Shown here: piece by piece, positions 1 through 10,717 of the stretch
Numbering within the stretch: position 1 is the stretch's first letter
Layout: the number at the start of each line of letters is the position of its first letter
Origin: Daphnia pulex
Taxonomy: Eukaryota; Arthropoda; Branchiopoda; Diplostraca; Daphniidae
DNA length: 64,000 nt
Reading direction: 5' to 3'
NCBI RefSeq assembly: GCF_021134715.1
Contig: NC_060019.1
Location: 11,546,001 to 11,610,000, forward strand
Notes under the pieces: model-generated
The model's input: the letters and a program-made list of their open reading frames with translations, nothing else
Database searches by the model: none
Told to the model about the DNA's origin: nothing
Position numbers and translations under genes: made by a program

Positions 1-565
1 GTTTTAACCCTGGCTATCTCAGTGAAAACAGCAGAACATCGTTATTCATAACGCTTCGAAGTCCACTGACAGGACAACATGTAGAGATCGCGATTAAGAT
101 AAAATTATTTGGTGACCATGTTCAGTGCGTTCCTGATGCAACTTGGACTAACGTGATTTCTTCATTGTCGCAATTTGTCCAAGAGAGAGCTTTTAGTCTC
201 TTAACTCTACTTGGCACCTGTGCGGCCATTTATATCGGTAAGTTCCTTGGTTATTTTCGTTAATTATAGCTTGATGAATAATAATATTATGACTAATAAA
301 TTGTACTCCCTGTGCTCTTCAAGGATACCGCTTCTTAGTTGGATGGTCCCCTTACCGAACAAGCTCAAATCCTGTGGCATTTCTTCCGCCTAATGGGATC
401 TCAGAAAACTCGGGATTCGTTTCGCCTTTTATTAAACGTGGACCTCAGCTCTGGAGTGTGAATAATGAGTCTCCACTTCATAGTTCAGGGATTTATCCGG
501 GATCACCACACTCATCACCCAACACCTCATCCCCTTTACTGCACAGACGCCAATCACCATTCTAA
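1..565 (+). CDS. NUP210: Nuclear pore membrane glycoprotein 210 (gp210), C-terminal end, partial
   Basis: This is the last part of a gene that begins outside the window. An exon to 237 ends in a phase-1 GT donor, an 85 bp intron follows, and the last exon runs 324-565 to a TAA stop. The joined reading gives an extracellular/lumenal tail, then a single hydrophobic segment (from AFSLLTLLGTCAAIYIGYRF) and a roughly 65-residue Ser/Pro-rich tail ending SPLLHRRQSPF. One transmembrane helix close to the C-terminus followed by a short Ser/Pro-rich cytoplasmic tail is the layout of gp210, which anchors the nuclear pore in the pore membrane. The family call rests on that layout and on the LRSPLTGQ-type stretch before the helix, with no alignment behind it. 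The gene converges on MPC1. Confidence 0.6.
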
Positions 566-1020
566 TTTTTTTAATAGTTCCTCAGTTCAGTTGACCAATA
601 TGTTTCCCCTTTCGTGTGAATTTTAATTTCGAATGAGACATTCATGTGAAAGTAATAAGAAAATGTAACATCTCTCCAAGTCCACCTGTTTAAAGAGATT
701 AAAAACAACAAATGGTTGTCCTAATTTAAATTTCTAAAAATAATACACAGATTGAAGTTGAAATCATTCATTTTTTGTAAATTTGTGTGTAAAAACTACT
801 GTTTGAAAATAGATGTGCAAGAAAGAAAAGAGCAAAATCTGTATTATATTTTAATACAAGTGCAGATGACTAGATTTCATACATTTATAGTAAATTAAAA
901 TATTCTATACAACATTATTAAAAGGAATTGTTCATTTATAATAAACAAGTATGACCAGTGAGTATTCAAGACTAGAGTATGAATTTTTACCACTTTTAAA
1001 AATTTCGGTAATTTTTTTTT
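566..1020. other. Convergent 3' UTR region between Nup210 and MPC1
   Basis: This AT-rich stretch carries no usable open frame. It must hold the 3' untranslated ends of two convergent genes. An AATAAA-type signal on the + strand near 939 could serve Nup210. No clear signal for MPC1 was seen on the minus strand. Confidence 0.5.
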
Positions 1021-1771
1021 CTAGACATCTGTTTTGCTGTACTTATTTTTCAAAAATCTTGTTCCTTGAGTTAGTTGGGCACACGTGTTAGTAAAGTGAC
1101 AAGATAATAGAAGTAAGTTACGTGGATTCACTTTCCACGCGAATCTCATGAAAATAGAAGAATACATCAACAAAGCTAAAAGAAGAGAAAAGAAGTTGTA
1201 CTTATGGAAAAATGGCCAAATAAGAATATGAGAAAGAACCATGTTACCAAAAGTCATTTTCCCACTGATCAAACTAGCATCTTTTTGTGTATCTGCAATA
1301 GCAGCTATAGGAATTGACCAAGTTGCAAAAGGTCCCCAAAAATGTGTGCTGAAATTTTAAAGATAGAAAAAAATATTAGTTTGAGAAATTACAATGTTAC
1401 ATCATATAGCTAATGTACAGCAGGTTAGGGTTAAAAATGTATGAGGGTATGGGGCTTCATAAATGTCTAATATGGTTATTGTTAATAATGTGATGGTATG
1501 AAAAAAGGTGGATTTATAGGACTACACACAGTTAGTTGATATATTGACTTTATATAAAAGTCCAAAAGAATCACCACTTCACTGAGCTATGAGTTCTGCA
1601 GATTGAGAATCAGTTTTCTTGTGATGTTCCAGCACACAGGATATATTTTTTGTGAATCCACATCTAATAAAATTTAAGATTTCTGAAAAAAATGAGGGGA
1701 CATAATTACCTTGTGAGCCAATCTCTCATTTCCTTTCCGGACAAATACTTCATAAGCTTTCTTGCAGCCAT
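1021..1771 (-). CDS. MPC1: Mitochondrial pyruvate carrier 1
   Basis: MPC1 forms a heterodimer with MPC2 in the inner mitochondrial membrane and imports pyruvate into the matrix. Three minus-strand exons, 1710-1771, 1248-1348 and 1021-1175, join in frame through GT-AG introns of 361 and 72 bp to give 105 residues (human 109). The start [10 protein letters not shown] was chosen because it matches the usual MPC1 length; an upstream in-frame start exists but adds an unrelated leader. Diagnostic family stretches are MRDWLTSTHFWGP, the membrane segment around [27 protein letters not shown] and [13 protein letters not shown]. The open frame through the second intron is a read-through artefact: removing it restores the family sequence [15 protein letters not shown]. 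Confidence 0.93.
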
Positions 1772-2596
1772 TTTTGCTGATTGTTTGCTTCCATCTGGTG
1801 TGAGAAACTTGTTAAATTTGGCACTATTGTTAAAAAAAGAGATAAAATTTTTAACACAAGATCTAGGAATGGTTTTATGGTTATCAGTCAGTACCAATAC
1901 ATCTAAAGTTCCGAAAAAAATTCTTCAATGATATAGTTAATAAATTTAATTATTATTTAAATACAAATGAATACAATTTCCTTATAAACCGATGAATTAT
2001 AGCTTACTTATACTCACTTTAACTGTTTGTTAATTTAATTGTAACTTTAACTGCATTGTTACTTGGTGAATTGTTTCACAAATGAAACGTCTTATATCAT
2101 GTTTTGACATGCCTTAATTCCAAAAACATAAACAGAGGAAACTATGGATGGAAATGTGGCAATATGTAACGTTTGAACTGAAAATTTACTGAAAATGCAA
2201 TATAATGCACTCATCTTCGCGCAGAATCCAAAATGAACCAAAATGAAAGAAAGAAACCAAAACAAACGAAAAAACAAATCCTACAAACATCGGCTGCTCT
2301 GTCTCTGGCGGCAACTATACACAGTTTACAAAGTGCGCAGTTTGCGCGGAATAATTTTGCGCTTAAGTTTTGAACTTTATAAAAGCGCAGTAGAATCAGT
2401 AGAATGGGAAAAATAAAAACTGTAACAGCCATAAAATGTGCCTATTATGAGCGTCGCAGACAAAAAAATAACATAGTTCAAAGGGTGTAGCTGTAGTTGA
2501 TCTATAAAACAAAACTGAGAAATTTAAAATGACATATGATAAATTTTAGCATAATTTATTTATTGTACATGTACAAAGTATTTTGAATGAAGATCT
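1772..2596. other. Intergenic: MPC1 promoter side and PIG-C 3' end
   Basis: No convincing coding exon is present. Two overlapping minus-strand polyadenylation signals (AATAAA read on the minus strand) lie at 2555-2564, just beyond the PIG-C stop. The rest should include the MPC1 5' UTR and promoter; no core motif stood out. Confidence 0.5.
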
Positions 2597-3421
2597 TCAT
2601 CTGTTAAAAATCATTGCCTCATCCCATGGGCCATAAATGTTGTTTTTATATTGCTGAGCCCAAACAAAACACAATGGGAAAATTAGATTCACACAAAATA
2701 TAGACATGAGGAACAGTATAGCTGAAACCACAGAGATAGAAATCATGCAGCAAAAAGCACCAGCAGTCAAAATTGTGAATGCAATTAGGGTGTAGTTGAG
2801 TACTTCATACAATTTAGGGAATAGAGCAAACGCTTGCACAGCCAAAGTTAACAATGCAAAGGCATGTCTTGTTTCTTGAAGTCTTGATGCCAGGCATATT
2901 GCTCCACAGATGGCTGCGTTGAGGGAGACATAAGGAGACACACAAACTCCATCCATGCCATATTGATGAAAGGCAATGTGCACCAACATGAGAACTACAC
3001 TCATTGCATAGATGGAATCTGTACTAATGGTGTCTGTCAATGTTTTGAGCACAGGTGTGCAACCATAGCCTACAGCTATGAAAAGAAAAACATTTTTCAG
3101 GACTGGTAAAATGTTGTTGAAACGGAAAGAGACCACATAGGCAACAATGATGATGAAAGAAAAAATTCCATAGGTCACTTCCCAGATTGCACTGCCATCT
3201 TTGAGTTGGAGAAAAACTGCCCAAAATATAACTGTAACACTGATCTGTGTGGAAATCCGAGTCGATTTCAACAATGCTGTTCGGGTGTCTATCGGCTTGA
3301 AATGCACGTTACGTTTGATCTCGTCTAGAAATTTAGGATCAGTGTAATTATCCGGAAAACTGCTTTTTTTAAACAGAACTTTTTCCCATTCGTCCTCCAA
3401 AGGTGTAACGTGTTCGCCCAT
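2597..3421 (-). CDS. PIGC: Phosphatidylinositol N-acetylglucosaminyltransferase subunit C (PIG-C/GPI2)
   Basis: PIG-C is a membrane subunit of the GPI-GlcNAc transferase complex, which carries out the first step of GPI-anchor synthesis at the endoplasmic reticulum. It is a single intronless frame of 274 residues (human 297). The N-terminus has the family start W-E-K-V-L-F followed by FPDNYTDPKFLDEIKRN. The middle holds the diagnostic block SPVLKTLTESVSTD-like (here TPVLKTLTDTISTDSIYAMS), then LNAAICGAICLASRLQ, AFALFPKLYE and the C-terminal NIYGPWDEA. Several hydrophobic segments fit a polytopic membrane protein. It lies head to head with TRAPPC5, 283 bp apart. Confidence 0.95.
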   Translation of the reverse strand: MGEHVTPLEDEWEKVLFKKSSFPDNYTDPKFLDEIKRNVHFKPIDTRTALLKSTRISTQISVTVIFWAVFLQLKDGSAIWEVTYGIFSFIIIVAYVVSFRFNNILPVLKNVFLFIAVGYGCTPVLKTLTDTISTDSIYAMSVVLMLVHIAFHQYGMDGVCVSPYVSLNAAICGAICLASRLQETRHAFALLTLAVQAFALFPKLYEVLNYTLIAFTILTAGAFCCMISISVVSAILFLMSIFCVNLIFPLCFVWAQQYKNNIYGPWDEAMIFNR

Positions 3422-3704
3422 ATTTTACAGTAATATATCACAGTTGTTTGTTTAAAAAAACAGGATAAGTTTTGAATGTCTCTATTTTGTTTTTGTTATT
3501 CTTGACATTCGAGTACAGCATTGCCGGGTCGACGACAATATGGCGATCGCGAATTCGCGATTCCCCGCCCACAATTCCCTAAAGTCCATTCCCGAGTTTT
3601 AGTAATCGTTCGACAATTGAGAACCATTCGTCTGCAATTGTTTATGTATTTTGGTCTCTCTTGGATAGATGAACCTGTCATTTTATAGTTGAAGAAAGAA
3701 AAAA
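3422..3704. promoter_or_regulatory. Divergent promoter shared by PIG-C and TRAPPC5
   Basis: Only 283 bp separate the two start codons, so the genes probably share a bidirectional promoter. The interval is GC-rich in its centre and contains a perfect 16 bp palindrome, atcgcgaattcgcgat, at 3546-3561, directly after an ATGGCG-containing stretch. No TATA box was seen. The promoter role is inferred from gene layout. Confidence 0.6.
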
Positions 3705-4492
3705 ATGTCATCTTTAAAACTGAAGACGACTATTTTAGACCGCTCTATTAGTAAAGGGAAAAATGAAGTTAGCTTGAATGGATTTGCTCTGTTGTTCTCA
3801 GAAATTGTACAATATTGCCAAAACAGAGTGTCCACAGTACCTGAACTTCAGGCTAAGTAAGCAAAGTTCTGTTTTTTAATACTACAGAAAGACAAGTTAA
3901 TTAATATATTTTCAAAAATAATAATTCCATAGGCTTTCCGAATTTGGACAGCAAGTAGGTATTCGCATGCTTGACTTACTAATTGTTCGAGAAAAAAATG
4001 GAAAAAGAGAGATTAAATTACTACAAATTTTGATTTTCATCAAATCAACTGTGTGGAAAGTAAGTAGTTCAAAAAAGCAAGGATAGTGTTCATGGTAAAC
4101 TAATCTTACGTAATCTTATTTCTATTTTGTATGTTTAAGTCTTTATTTGGCAAAGAAGCTGATAAGCTGGAACATGCCAATGATGATGACCATACCTATT
4201 ATCTAATTGAAAAAGAATCATTGGTGAACAAATTCATTTCTGTTCCAAAGGACAAAGGAAATTTGAACTGTGCTGCATTTAGTGCAGGCATCATTGAAGG
4301 GATACTGAACACCAGTAACTTTGTAAGTTTTTATCAAAATATTTTGAGCATATAGGAAATAATAATCACTTTCATTGTAAACATAAAATTTAGCCTGCGA
4401 AAGTGACAGCACACTGGCACAAGGGAACAACTTATATGATAAAATTTGATGAGTCAGTTATTTTAAGAGACAAGCAATTGGAAGGAAGGTAA
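3705..4492 (+). CDS. TRAPPC5: Trafficking protein particle complex subunit 5 (TRAPPC5)
   Basis: TRAPPC5 (yeast Trs31) is a small core subunit of the TRAPP tethering and Rab-activating complexes in ER-Golgi traffic. Four exons, 3705-3856, 3933-4059, 4140-4322 and 4394-4492, join in frame to 186 residues (human 188). Family stretches visible are FALLFSEIVQYCQNRV, LSEFGQQVGIRMLDLL, the highly conserved KSLFGKEADKLEHANDD, ISVPKDKGNLNC, AGIIEGIL, and the C-terminal PAKVTAHWHKGTT plus LEGR. A polyadenylation signal AATAAA lies at 4517-4522. Introns are 71-80 bp. A decayed copy of its 3' end lies at about 10718-10776. Confidence 0.96.
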
Positions 4493-5132
4493 CATCCGTG
4501 TATTTTCATGTGCAAAAATAAAATAATAATAATGGTTCGTTATGTCGCGATCTGAATTTAGTCACAAACGAAAAATCGTTACTGATAGGATAGGTATGCG
4601 TTGACGGTGTTCGAAGGGGGGAAATGCGCTATTGCACGGGTAAGCCTAAAGTTAATCGGAAAGCCGGATAGCCCTACTAGAATGTATTATCCGCAAACTA
4701 GACACCTATCACGCACACCGGAATTGCAGGATAAAAAAGTGTTGTTTTTCATAACCCTGTTCCTTATTATGCCCTTATATTCGCGGGAAATGGAAGGATA
4801 AAACCAAGCGAAAATTAGAGATAGAGAAAGAGACCGGTTGAGAACGATGGTATACTTTCCGACAAGACGCATTGAAACAGTTTACATTTGTAATCCTGCG
4901 TTAAAGAAATCGCATGAGACATTGAAGCGTAACTCTATATTTGAATTATAAACAGTAGATAACAATTATCACGGAAACCGACAACCGCAACCCAGGCAGT
5001 TGTCTAAGTGTAGTGAATTACAGCAGTTGCACAAGATTCGTCACTTTTGGATAAAGTGATCGTGAATTCTTGATCGTAAATTAAGTCAAATATTCGCCCC
5101 AACTTCTTCCCTCTCTCCTCATCAAGAAGTTG
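4493..5132. other. Intergenic between TRAPPC5 and kinase A
   Basis: The interval holds the TRAPPC5 3' UTR with AATAAA at 4517-4522 and the presumed promoter of the first kinase. Short frames on both strands look random; nothing else was recognised. Confidence 0.4.
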
Positions 5133-6319
5133 ATGGAAGTAGAATCCAACGACGGAACTTTATCTTCGGATGTCGTTATGCAGTACGAAGCAATAGGAAC
5201 TCGAGAATCAGAACAACGGTAAAGACAAAATTTACAAAATAGAGCAAACAAACAATTTACTAAAGACGAAATATTGCACTAGCTTTAATTCTAGCAGCAG
5301 TGCATTACTGCCCTTGATAAAAATTGATAGGAAACAGATTTTAGGACAAGGAGGGTACGGCATCGTTTATAAAGGTCTATGGGGCGAAGAAGTGGTAGCT
5401 GTGAAGCGCATTCAGTTAGCTAACACCACAAGCAACGAAAAAGGAGAAGAAACATTAACAAGGCTTAAACATCCCAATGTCATCAAATTATTAGATGTTG
5501 AAACCGACAAAGATTTCAGGTAAATATAAATGCATACTGATCAAACTGATCAGCCGCGGCGAACTGTTTTGCAATTTTTTAATTATCAATCAGGTATTAC
5601 GTACTGGAATTGTGTCAACTATCACTGCATCAATTATTTTCGGGTGACAAAAATCATAAACAATTTCGTGAGAAAATGCCCTCAGATAAAGAAGTGTTCC
5701 TCCAGTTGGCCATGGGATTGGCGCATATACATGGAATGGGGCTGATCCATCGGGATCTCAAACCAGAAAACGTCCTCATCTGGGTGGATTCGACTGGAGA
5801 AACAGTTTTGATGAAATGGGCCGATTTCGGACTAAGTAAACCAGTCAATGAAAGAGGAAGCTGTTCCATGAGTGGACCAAACCGAGGGAGCGATAATTGG
5901 TATGCTCCTGAATTACTAAAGATGACAGCGGAACAAGATGAAGGTAAACTTGAAAAGAAAAATGGCGAAGAAGAGGACCAAATAACGCCTCTTCATCAAA
6001 GAGGAACCATTAAGAGCGATGTGTTTACAGAAGGCCTCATCTTCGCCTTTTATCTCTTGAAAGGACTTCACCCATATGGTTCGTCACGCTTTAAGATTCC
6101 GTCCAACATAGTTGAAGATAAACCAGTCAATCTACTCAGTAAGTCACTCTATTTATAAAAATAAAACCTATTCCGTTATAATATCGAAATTTTGTTACAT
6201 TTGCAGAAGAGGAAAACCATCAGTTGATTTATAAAATAATTATGGAAATGTTGAAGCATAATCCCGGAGACAGAATTTCCTCATCACAAGTCGTTGAAAA
6301 AATAAAAACACTTCCGTAG
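5133..6319 (+). CDS. Short IRE1-like protein kinase, copy A
   Basis: This is a stand-alone kinase domain most like the cytosolic kinase of IRE1, the unfolded-protein-response sensor. Exons 5133-5218, 5295-5519, 5594-6138 and 6207-6319 join in frame to 322 residues. Visible kinase motifs are the glycine loop LGQGGYGIVYKG, VAVKR lysine, HRDLKPEN, DFGLSKP and WYAPE, so the active-site residues are present. The stretch HPYG after subdomain IX resembles the HPFG of IRE1. There is no lumenal domain, membrane segment or C-terminal KEN RNase domain, and the protein ends soon after the last kinase helix (EMLKHNPGDRISSS). The second exon has a tandem acceptor (tag/cag), so one residue may vary. AATAAA lies at 6381-6386. 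Substrate and role are unknown. Confidence 0.85.
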
Positions 6320-7305
6320 TGATCGCTGGCGTGTGGTGATTCTACATTTCACGTTCTCTCTAAATGCAAACTGAAAAGTGAATAAAATTTCAACTATTTT
6401 AATTCCGTGTCCCGTTCAAATGCTTATAGACCTAAGAAAATGGAACCACCGTTACTCAATGAAAACTAGATCAAACAGCAATACCAAATCAAGGTTCAAA
6501 ATACCGTATTAAGTACCCTGAATATTTTTTTAAAGCCTACAGTCTACGCGAAGTTATATGAGAATAACATTCATTACGAATCCAATAGCAAGCAATTTGA
6601 CCGGAAGTTCGGGAAGTAATAGTTATAAAACTGTGGTGTCTACTTTTTCACCTTGAAAACTCCTGTTCAATTGGAGTGCGCCTATGTAAAGAAGATTGGA
6701 AGATTAATATTTTAGTAATTGATAAAGGGATTGATGGCGTTTGTATAAAATCCGGATGTTTGAATATGTTAACCTTTCATTATCAACGTACAAAGTAACT
6801 TGATGATAGTCTGACCATGTTCGAAATTATCTCTGCTGTACTGACATCCTCAAACCTAACCTTTTTGGCCGGAAGTGAACGCTCCTTTTTTCACCCGACC
6901 GCGGCCCACCTTCAACGCCCCACCTTATCTACCACCCTCCCTATACCACCTTAACGAAATTCGACACAGGTGATTCGTAAATCGACACGATAAAAAAAGC
7001 AAGATAAATGCAATCTAACTGACGTGCAACGAATGCCTCTGGAGATTTCTTACTAGATGTATATATATTGCCACCTTACGACTTAAAATATTCGCAGTTC
7101 AAGTTGTCATTATTCAGTGTAACGGCAAAGCTGCAAAACTGTGCGTTCCCATCAATTGTGACTAATTGGATCTTCAAGAGTCTCAAGTAAGACGAATAAA
7201 TTCTAAATTTAAAAATGAAAGTATTAAAATACTGATGTAAACGGTGTTTCACATGTAGAAAATTTATTCGCATTACATTCCTTATTGCGCCCTTTTGCGG
7301 AAATA
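6320..7305. other. Intergenic between kinases A and B
   Basis: AATAAA at 6381-6386 closes the kinase A transcript. A C-rich patch of short ccacc repeats lies near 6900-6950. No further coding exon or RNA gene was recognised. Confidence 0.4.
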
Positions 7306-8571
7306 ATGACGTCAGAAGAAGGATCTCTGTCAGATGGTGTCAGGAACCTAGAAACAACCGGAGAACAAGGGTGAAAACAAATTAAATGCAAATACATTTA
7401 CATACAATCTTCATATAGAGATTTTGTTTTATGATGCGATAGTGTTTCGTCTTTGATCAAAATAGATAGAAGCAAGATTTTAGGGGCAGGGAGTTGCGGA
7501 ATCGTTTTCGATGGAACCTGGAACGGAAAAAAAGTTGCCGTCAAGCGAGTTCAAATAGCAAACACCGAAAGCAGCAAACCAGAAGAAGAAGCTCTGCAAA
7601 AACTTGATCATCCAAATGTTATCAAACTTTTTCACGTTCAAAGTGATGAAGATTTCAGGTAATTAAGTGTCACACTACGTATCGTGCGTGTGCGTCCTTA
7701 TAAATTTTTTAAAAATTGTTAAACCAGATTTTATGCGCTGGAACTTTGCCAAGCATCATTAAATCATCTGTTTTTGAAAGAAGATGACACGAAAAAATAT
7801 CGTGGTCCCATGCCTTCAGAAAAAGAAGTTTTCCTTCAGTTGGCCACGGGATTGGCACATATTCATGAAACGGGATTGATCCATCGAGATCTCAAACCTC
7901 AAAATGTCCTCATTCATGTGGATAACGGAGAAAAAGTCCAACTGAAATGGGCCGATTTCGGACTGAGCAAACCCGTCAACGAAAACGGAAGTTGCTCAAT
8001 GAGCGGAATCAACAGGGGGACTGATAGTTGGTATGCCCCTGAAATACTAAAGATAACAGCGGAACAAGATGAAGGTAAACTTGAAAAGAAGAAAGAGAAA
8101 AAAGAAAAGAAGGAAAAAAAGGACAAAGATATCGAAAATAATAGTGAAGAGAAAGATGCTAAAAAAGAGAAGAAGGAGAAAAAAGAGAAAAAGAAAGATA
8201 AAAAAGAAGAGAAAGGTGTCAATGATGTTGGAGTAATTTCATCACGCCTGAGAGCAACCGTCAAGAGTGACGTCTTTGGGGAAGGCCTCATCTTCGGCTA
8301 CTTTCTTTTGGGTGGTGTTCATCCCTTTGGATCAAAATCGCACGAAATAACCTCCAACATTCTCAATGATAAACCAGTACATCTGAAAGGTAAATATTTC
8401 CTTGTTTTTTAAATCAGAAGAATCGAATTAAGTTAATTTTTATTTTACATCTTCGCAGAAATAAAAAAGCAGCAACAACCCATTCACGACATAATTATGG
8501 AAATGTTGAAGAACAATCCCGATGAGCGAATTTCATCGTCCGAAGTCGTCTCGAGAATAACCAACATTTGA
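7306..8571 (+). CDS. Short IRE1-like protein kinase, copy B, with Lys/Glu-rich insert
   Basis: This is a tandem paralogue of copy A with the same exon layout: 7306-7370, 7443-7658, 7728-8389 and 8459-8571, giving 351 residues. The first intron is phase 2 as in copy A, which supports the short first exon encoding MTSEEGSLSDG. Kinase motifs are intact: LGAGSCGIVFDG, VAVKR, HRDLKPQN, DFGLSKP, WYAPE and HPFG. Between WYAPEILK and the later SDVFGEG block it carries an insert of roughly 55 residues made almost wholly of Lys, Glu and Asp, where copy A has about 25 residues and copy C about 10. No RNase domain follows. AATAAA lies at 8673-8678. The insert may be a charged docking tail or a simple-repeat expansion. 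Confidence 0.85.
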
Positions 8572-8790
8572 AAAATAATGGCAAGAAGAATTTATTCGCA
8601 AAAACAATTGATAACAGAACAATTGTGAATTTTCGAATATTAATATGTAAACTTCCAACTTTATTATAAGCAAATAAATTTGACTGCATTATTACCTTTT
8701 TCCTCTATCACATTTAGTTTTTGTACTATTCCCTCAACTGGACGCACGAATGAGTGCTTGATTCTTGGTACAAATATCTTTTCTTTTTAT

Positions 8791-9150
8791 GCGACAGTAG
8801 AACTCCAACGACAGTAGAACTCAAAAGACATAAGTACTCCTTTTTTAAATATTATTTAAAAAAATACCCGACAATAGAACACCAGTGCCCGACAGTGCGA
8901 CAGAAGAACTCCACTACGCGACAATAGAACTCCAATATCTTTTTAATTATTTTCATGTCCGACAATAGAACTCCAACGATTTTAAAATTATTTTCATGAC
9001 CGACAGTAGAACTCCATTGAATTTTGAATATTTTAAATGTCCGTCAATAGAACTCCAACGTTCTGATGGAGTTCTACTGTCGTATAAAGAGAAATTTTTA
9101 AAAATTAAATATTGGAGTTCTTCTGTCCCTTGACTTTGAGTCCTACTGTC
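8791..9150. repeat. Array of GACARTAGAACTCCA units, with the last units inverted
   Basis: About eight direct copies of a 15-16 bp unit (gacagtagaactcca or gacaatagaactcca) lie from 8793 to 9057, spaced irregularly by AT-rich sequence. Three copies in the opposite orientation follow at about 9067-9081, 9112-9127 and 9135-9149. The junction is a 10 bp perfect inverted repeat, tagaactcca (9048-9057) and tggagttcta (9067-9076), with a 9-nt loop. The array is not part of any frame. It may be a short satellite or the inside of a non-autonomous element; no terminal repeats or target duplication were found. Confidence 0.75.
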
Positions 9151-9678
9151 AGCAACCCGCCACAGAGACGCCAAAATTGCGCAAGTGGAAAGTATACTAG
9201 GGATGATGAAGCACTCTGGTGTCTCAAGGGCGACAATCGCGACACACGAGTCACGACACCCTAAATGGTGTTGCATCAAAGCGTATCAACAGCCGCTTCC
9301 GTTTCATCCCTACCAACCCGATAAAAGAAGTAATAAAGGTCATGAATATGCAGCGCGTCAAACAAACTTATCTATCAGGGATAACTGATAGTATAATGCG
9401 TCGAGCAACGCCCCAAAACCAACCAGAACAACTACCAAAATTGCTCACTTGCGCCATCAGAACCATACATACATACGTTTCACTTCATTTTTAAACTTGT
9501 GAGTGAAAATAATAGGAGAGCCAGAGATTTTCTAATCCGTCTTATGTTCCGCGTAACGAATCGGTCGAAAAGGAGGAGTTAGAGTGAGTGCTGAGAGAAA
9601 ATCAGACAGCAAGCCAAATTAACTGCTGGCAAATTTTCTTAATAAAACACCGTTGTTACACAAAATAGAATTCCAACA
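9151..9678. other. Intergenic upstream of kinase C
   Basis: No exon is convincingly visible. If kinase C has a short upstream first exon like its paralogues, it should lie here, but no clean start-plus-phase-2-donor pair was found. Confidence 0.35.
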
Positions 9679-10649
9679 ATGATAAAAATAGACAAAGGTA
9701 AGATTTTGGGCGAAGGAGCTTACGGGATCGTGTTTGAAGGAACTTTCGGGGAGCAACAGGTGGCTGTCAAAAGGATTCAGACGGCCTACATCGTAAGCAA
9801 CGAAAAGGAAGAAGCAGCTTTAAAAAAGCTTGATCACCCAAATGTCATAAAACTTTTTCATATTTGTAGCGATGAAGAATTTAGGTAAATTTCTTTTGAT
9901 GGATTAAATTTTATCTTCGTAGACGAATATTTCTAATAATTATTCGAAATTTTAATCAGGTATTACGCACTAGAATTGTGCCAATCCTCGCTGGAAAAAT
10001 TATTTTTGAAAAATGATAGCCCCAAAAAATATCGTGGACCAATGCCCTCGCAAAAGGAAGTCCTCCTTCAGTTGGCCGAAGGACTGGAATACATTCACAT
10101 AAACGGACTGATCCATCGGGATCTTAAACCAGAAAACGTCCTCATTTGGGCGGATTCGACTGGGAAAACAGTCTTGATGAAATGGGCCGATTTCGGACTA
10201 AGTAAACCAGTCAACGAAAGAGGAAGTCATTCCATCAGTGGAGTTAGTAGGGGAACTGATAATTGGTATGCCCCTGAAATCCTCAAGATAATGGTCGAAC
10301 AAGAAGAAAATGAAAACAAGTCGTCCCCACGACAAAGAGGAACCATCAAAAGCGATGTCTTTACAGAAGGCCTCATTTTTGCGTACTATTTGTTAAATGG
10401 TGTTCATCCATTTGGTTCGCGCTTCGAGAGAGTGCCTAACATAATTTCAGATCACCCAGTCCATGTGTCTAGTAAGTCAGTTTTTTTAAATTAAACTATA
10501 CAAGTTTCAAAAACTAAATCTGCTTGATCAAATTAACAGAAATTCAAGGGCCGATTCATGGTTTAATCATGGAAATGTTGAAACATAATCCTGAAGAGAG
10601 AATTTCATCGTCAGAAGTCGTTGAAAAAATACGGCTGATGCAATTTTGA
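9679..10649 (+). CDS. Short IRE1-like protein kinase, copy C
   Basis: This is the third tandem paralogue. Exons 9679-9884, 9960-10471 and 10540-10649 give 275 residues if translation starts at the ATG that replaces the TTG codon (MIKIDKGKILG) of copies A and B. Motifs are intact: LGEGAYGIVFEG, VAVKR, HRDLKPEN, DFGLSKP, WYAPE and HPFG. The charged linker after WYAPE is short. It has no lumenal, membrane or RNase part. A phase-2-compatible acceptor (aaaatag) just upstream of the ATG leaves open a separate first exon as in the paralogues. AATAAA lies at 10768-10773. Confidence 0.83.
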
Positions 10650-10717
10650 TTTTGAGCCAAATGAGAGGCCGTACATGACTGATGACCGGTTGTGGCACTA
10701 ACTTGTACCTGCTCCAT

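Noticed and set aside
2092-2432. Hydrophobic minus-strand frames between MPC1 and PIG-C
   Set aside because: They overlap each other in different frames, lack splice support and match no family I know.
5654-5869. Minus-strand frames opposite the kinase exons
   Set aside because: They are antisense shadows of conserved kinase codons; the + strand frame carries all catalytic motifs.
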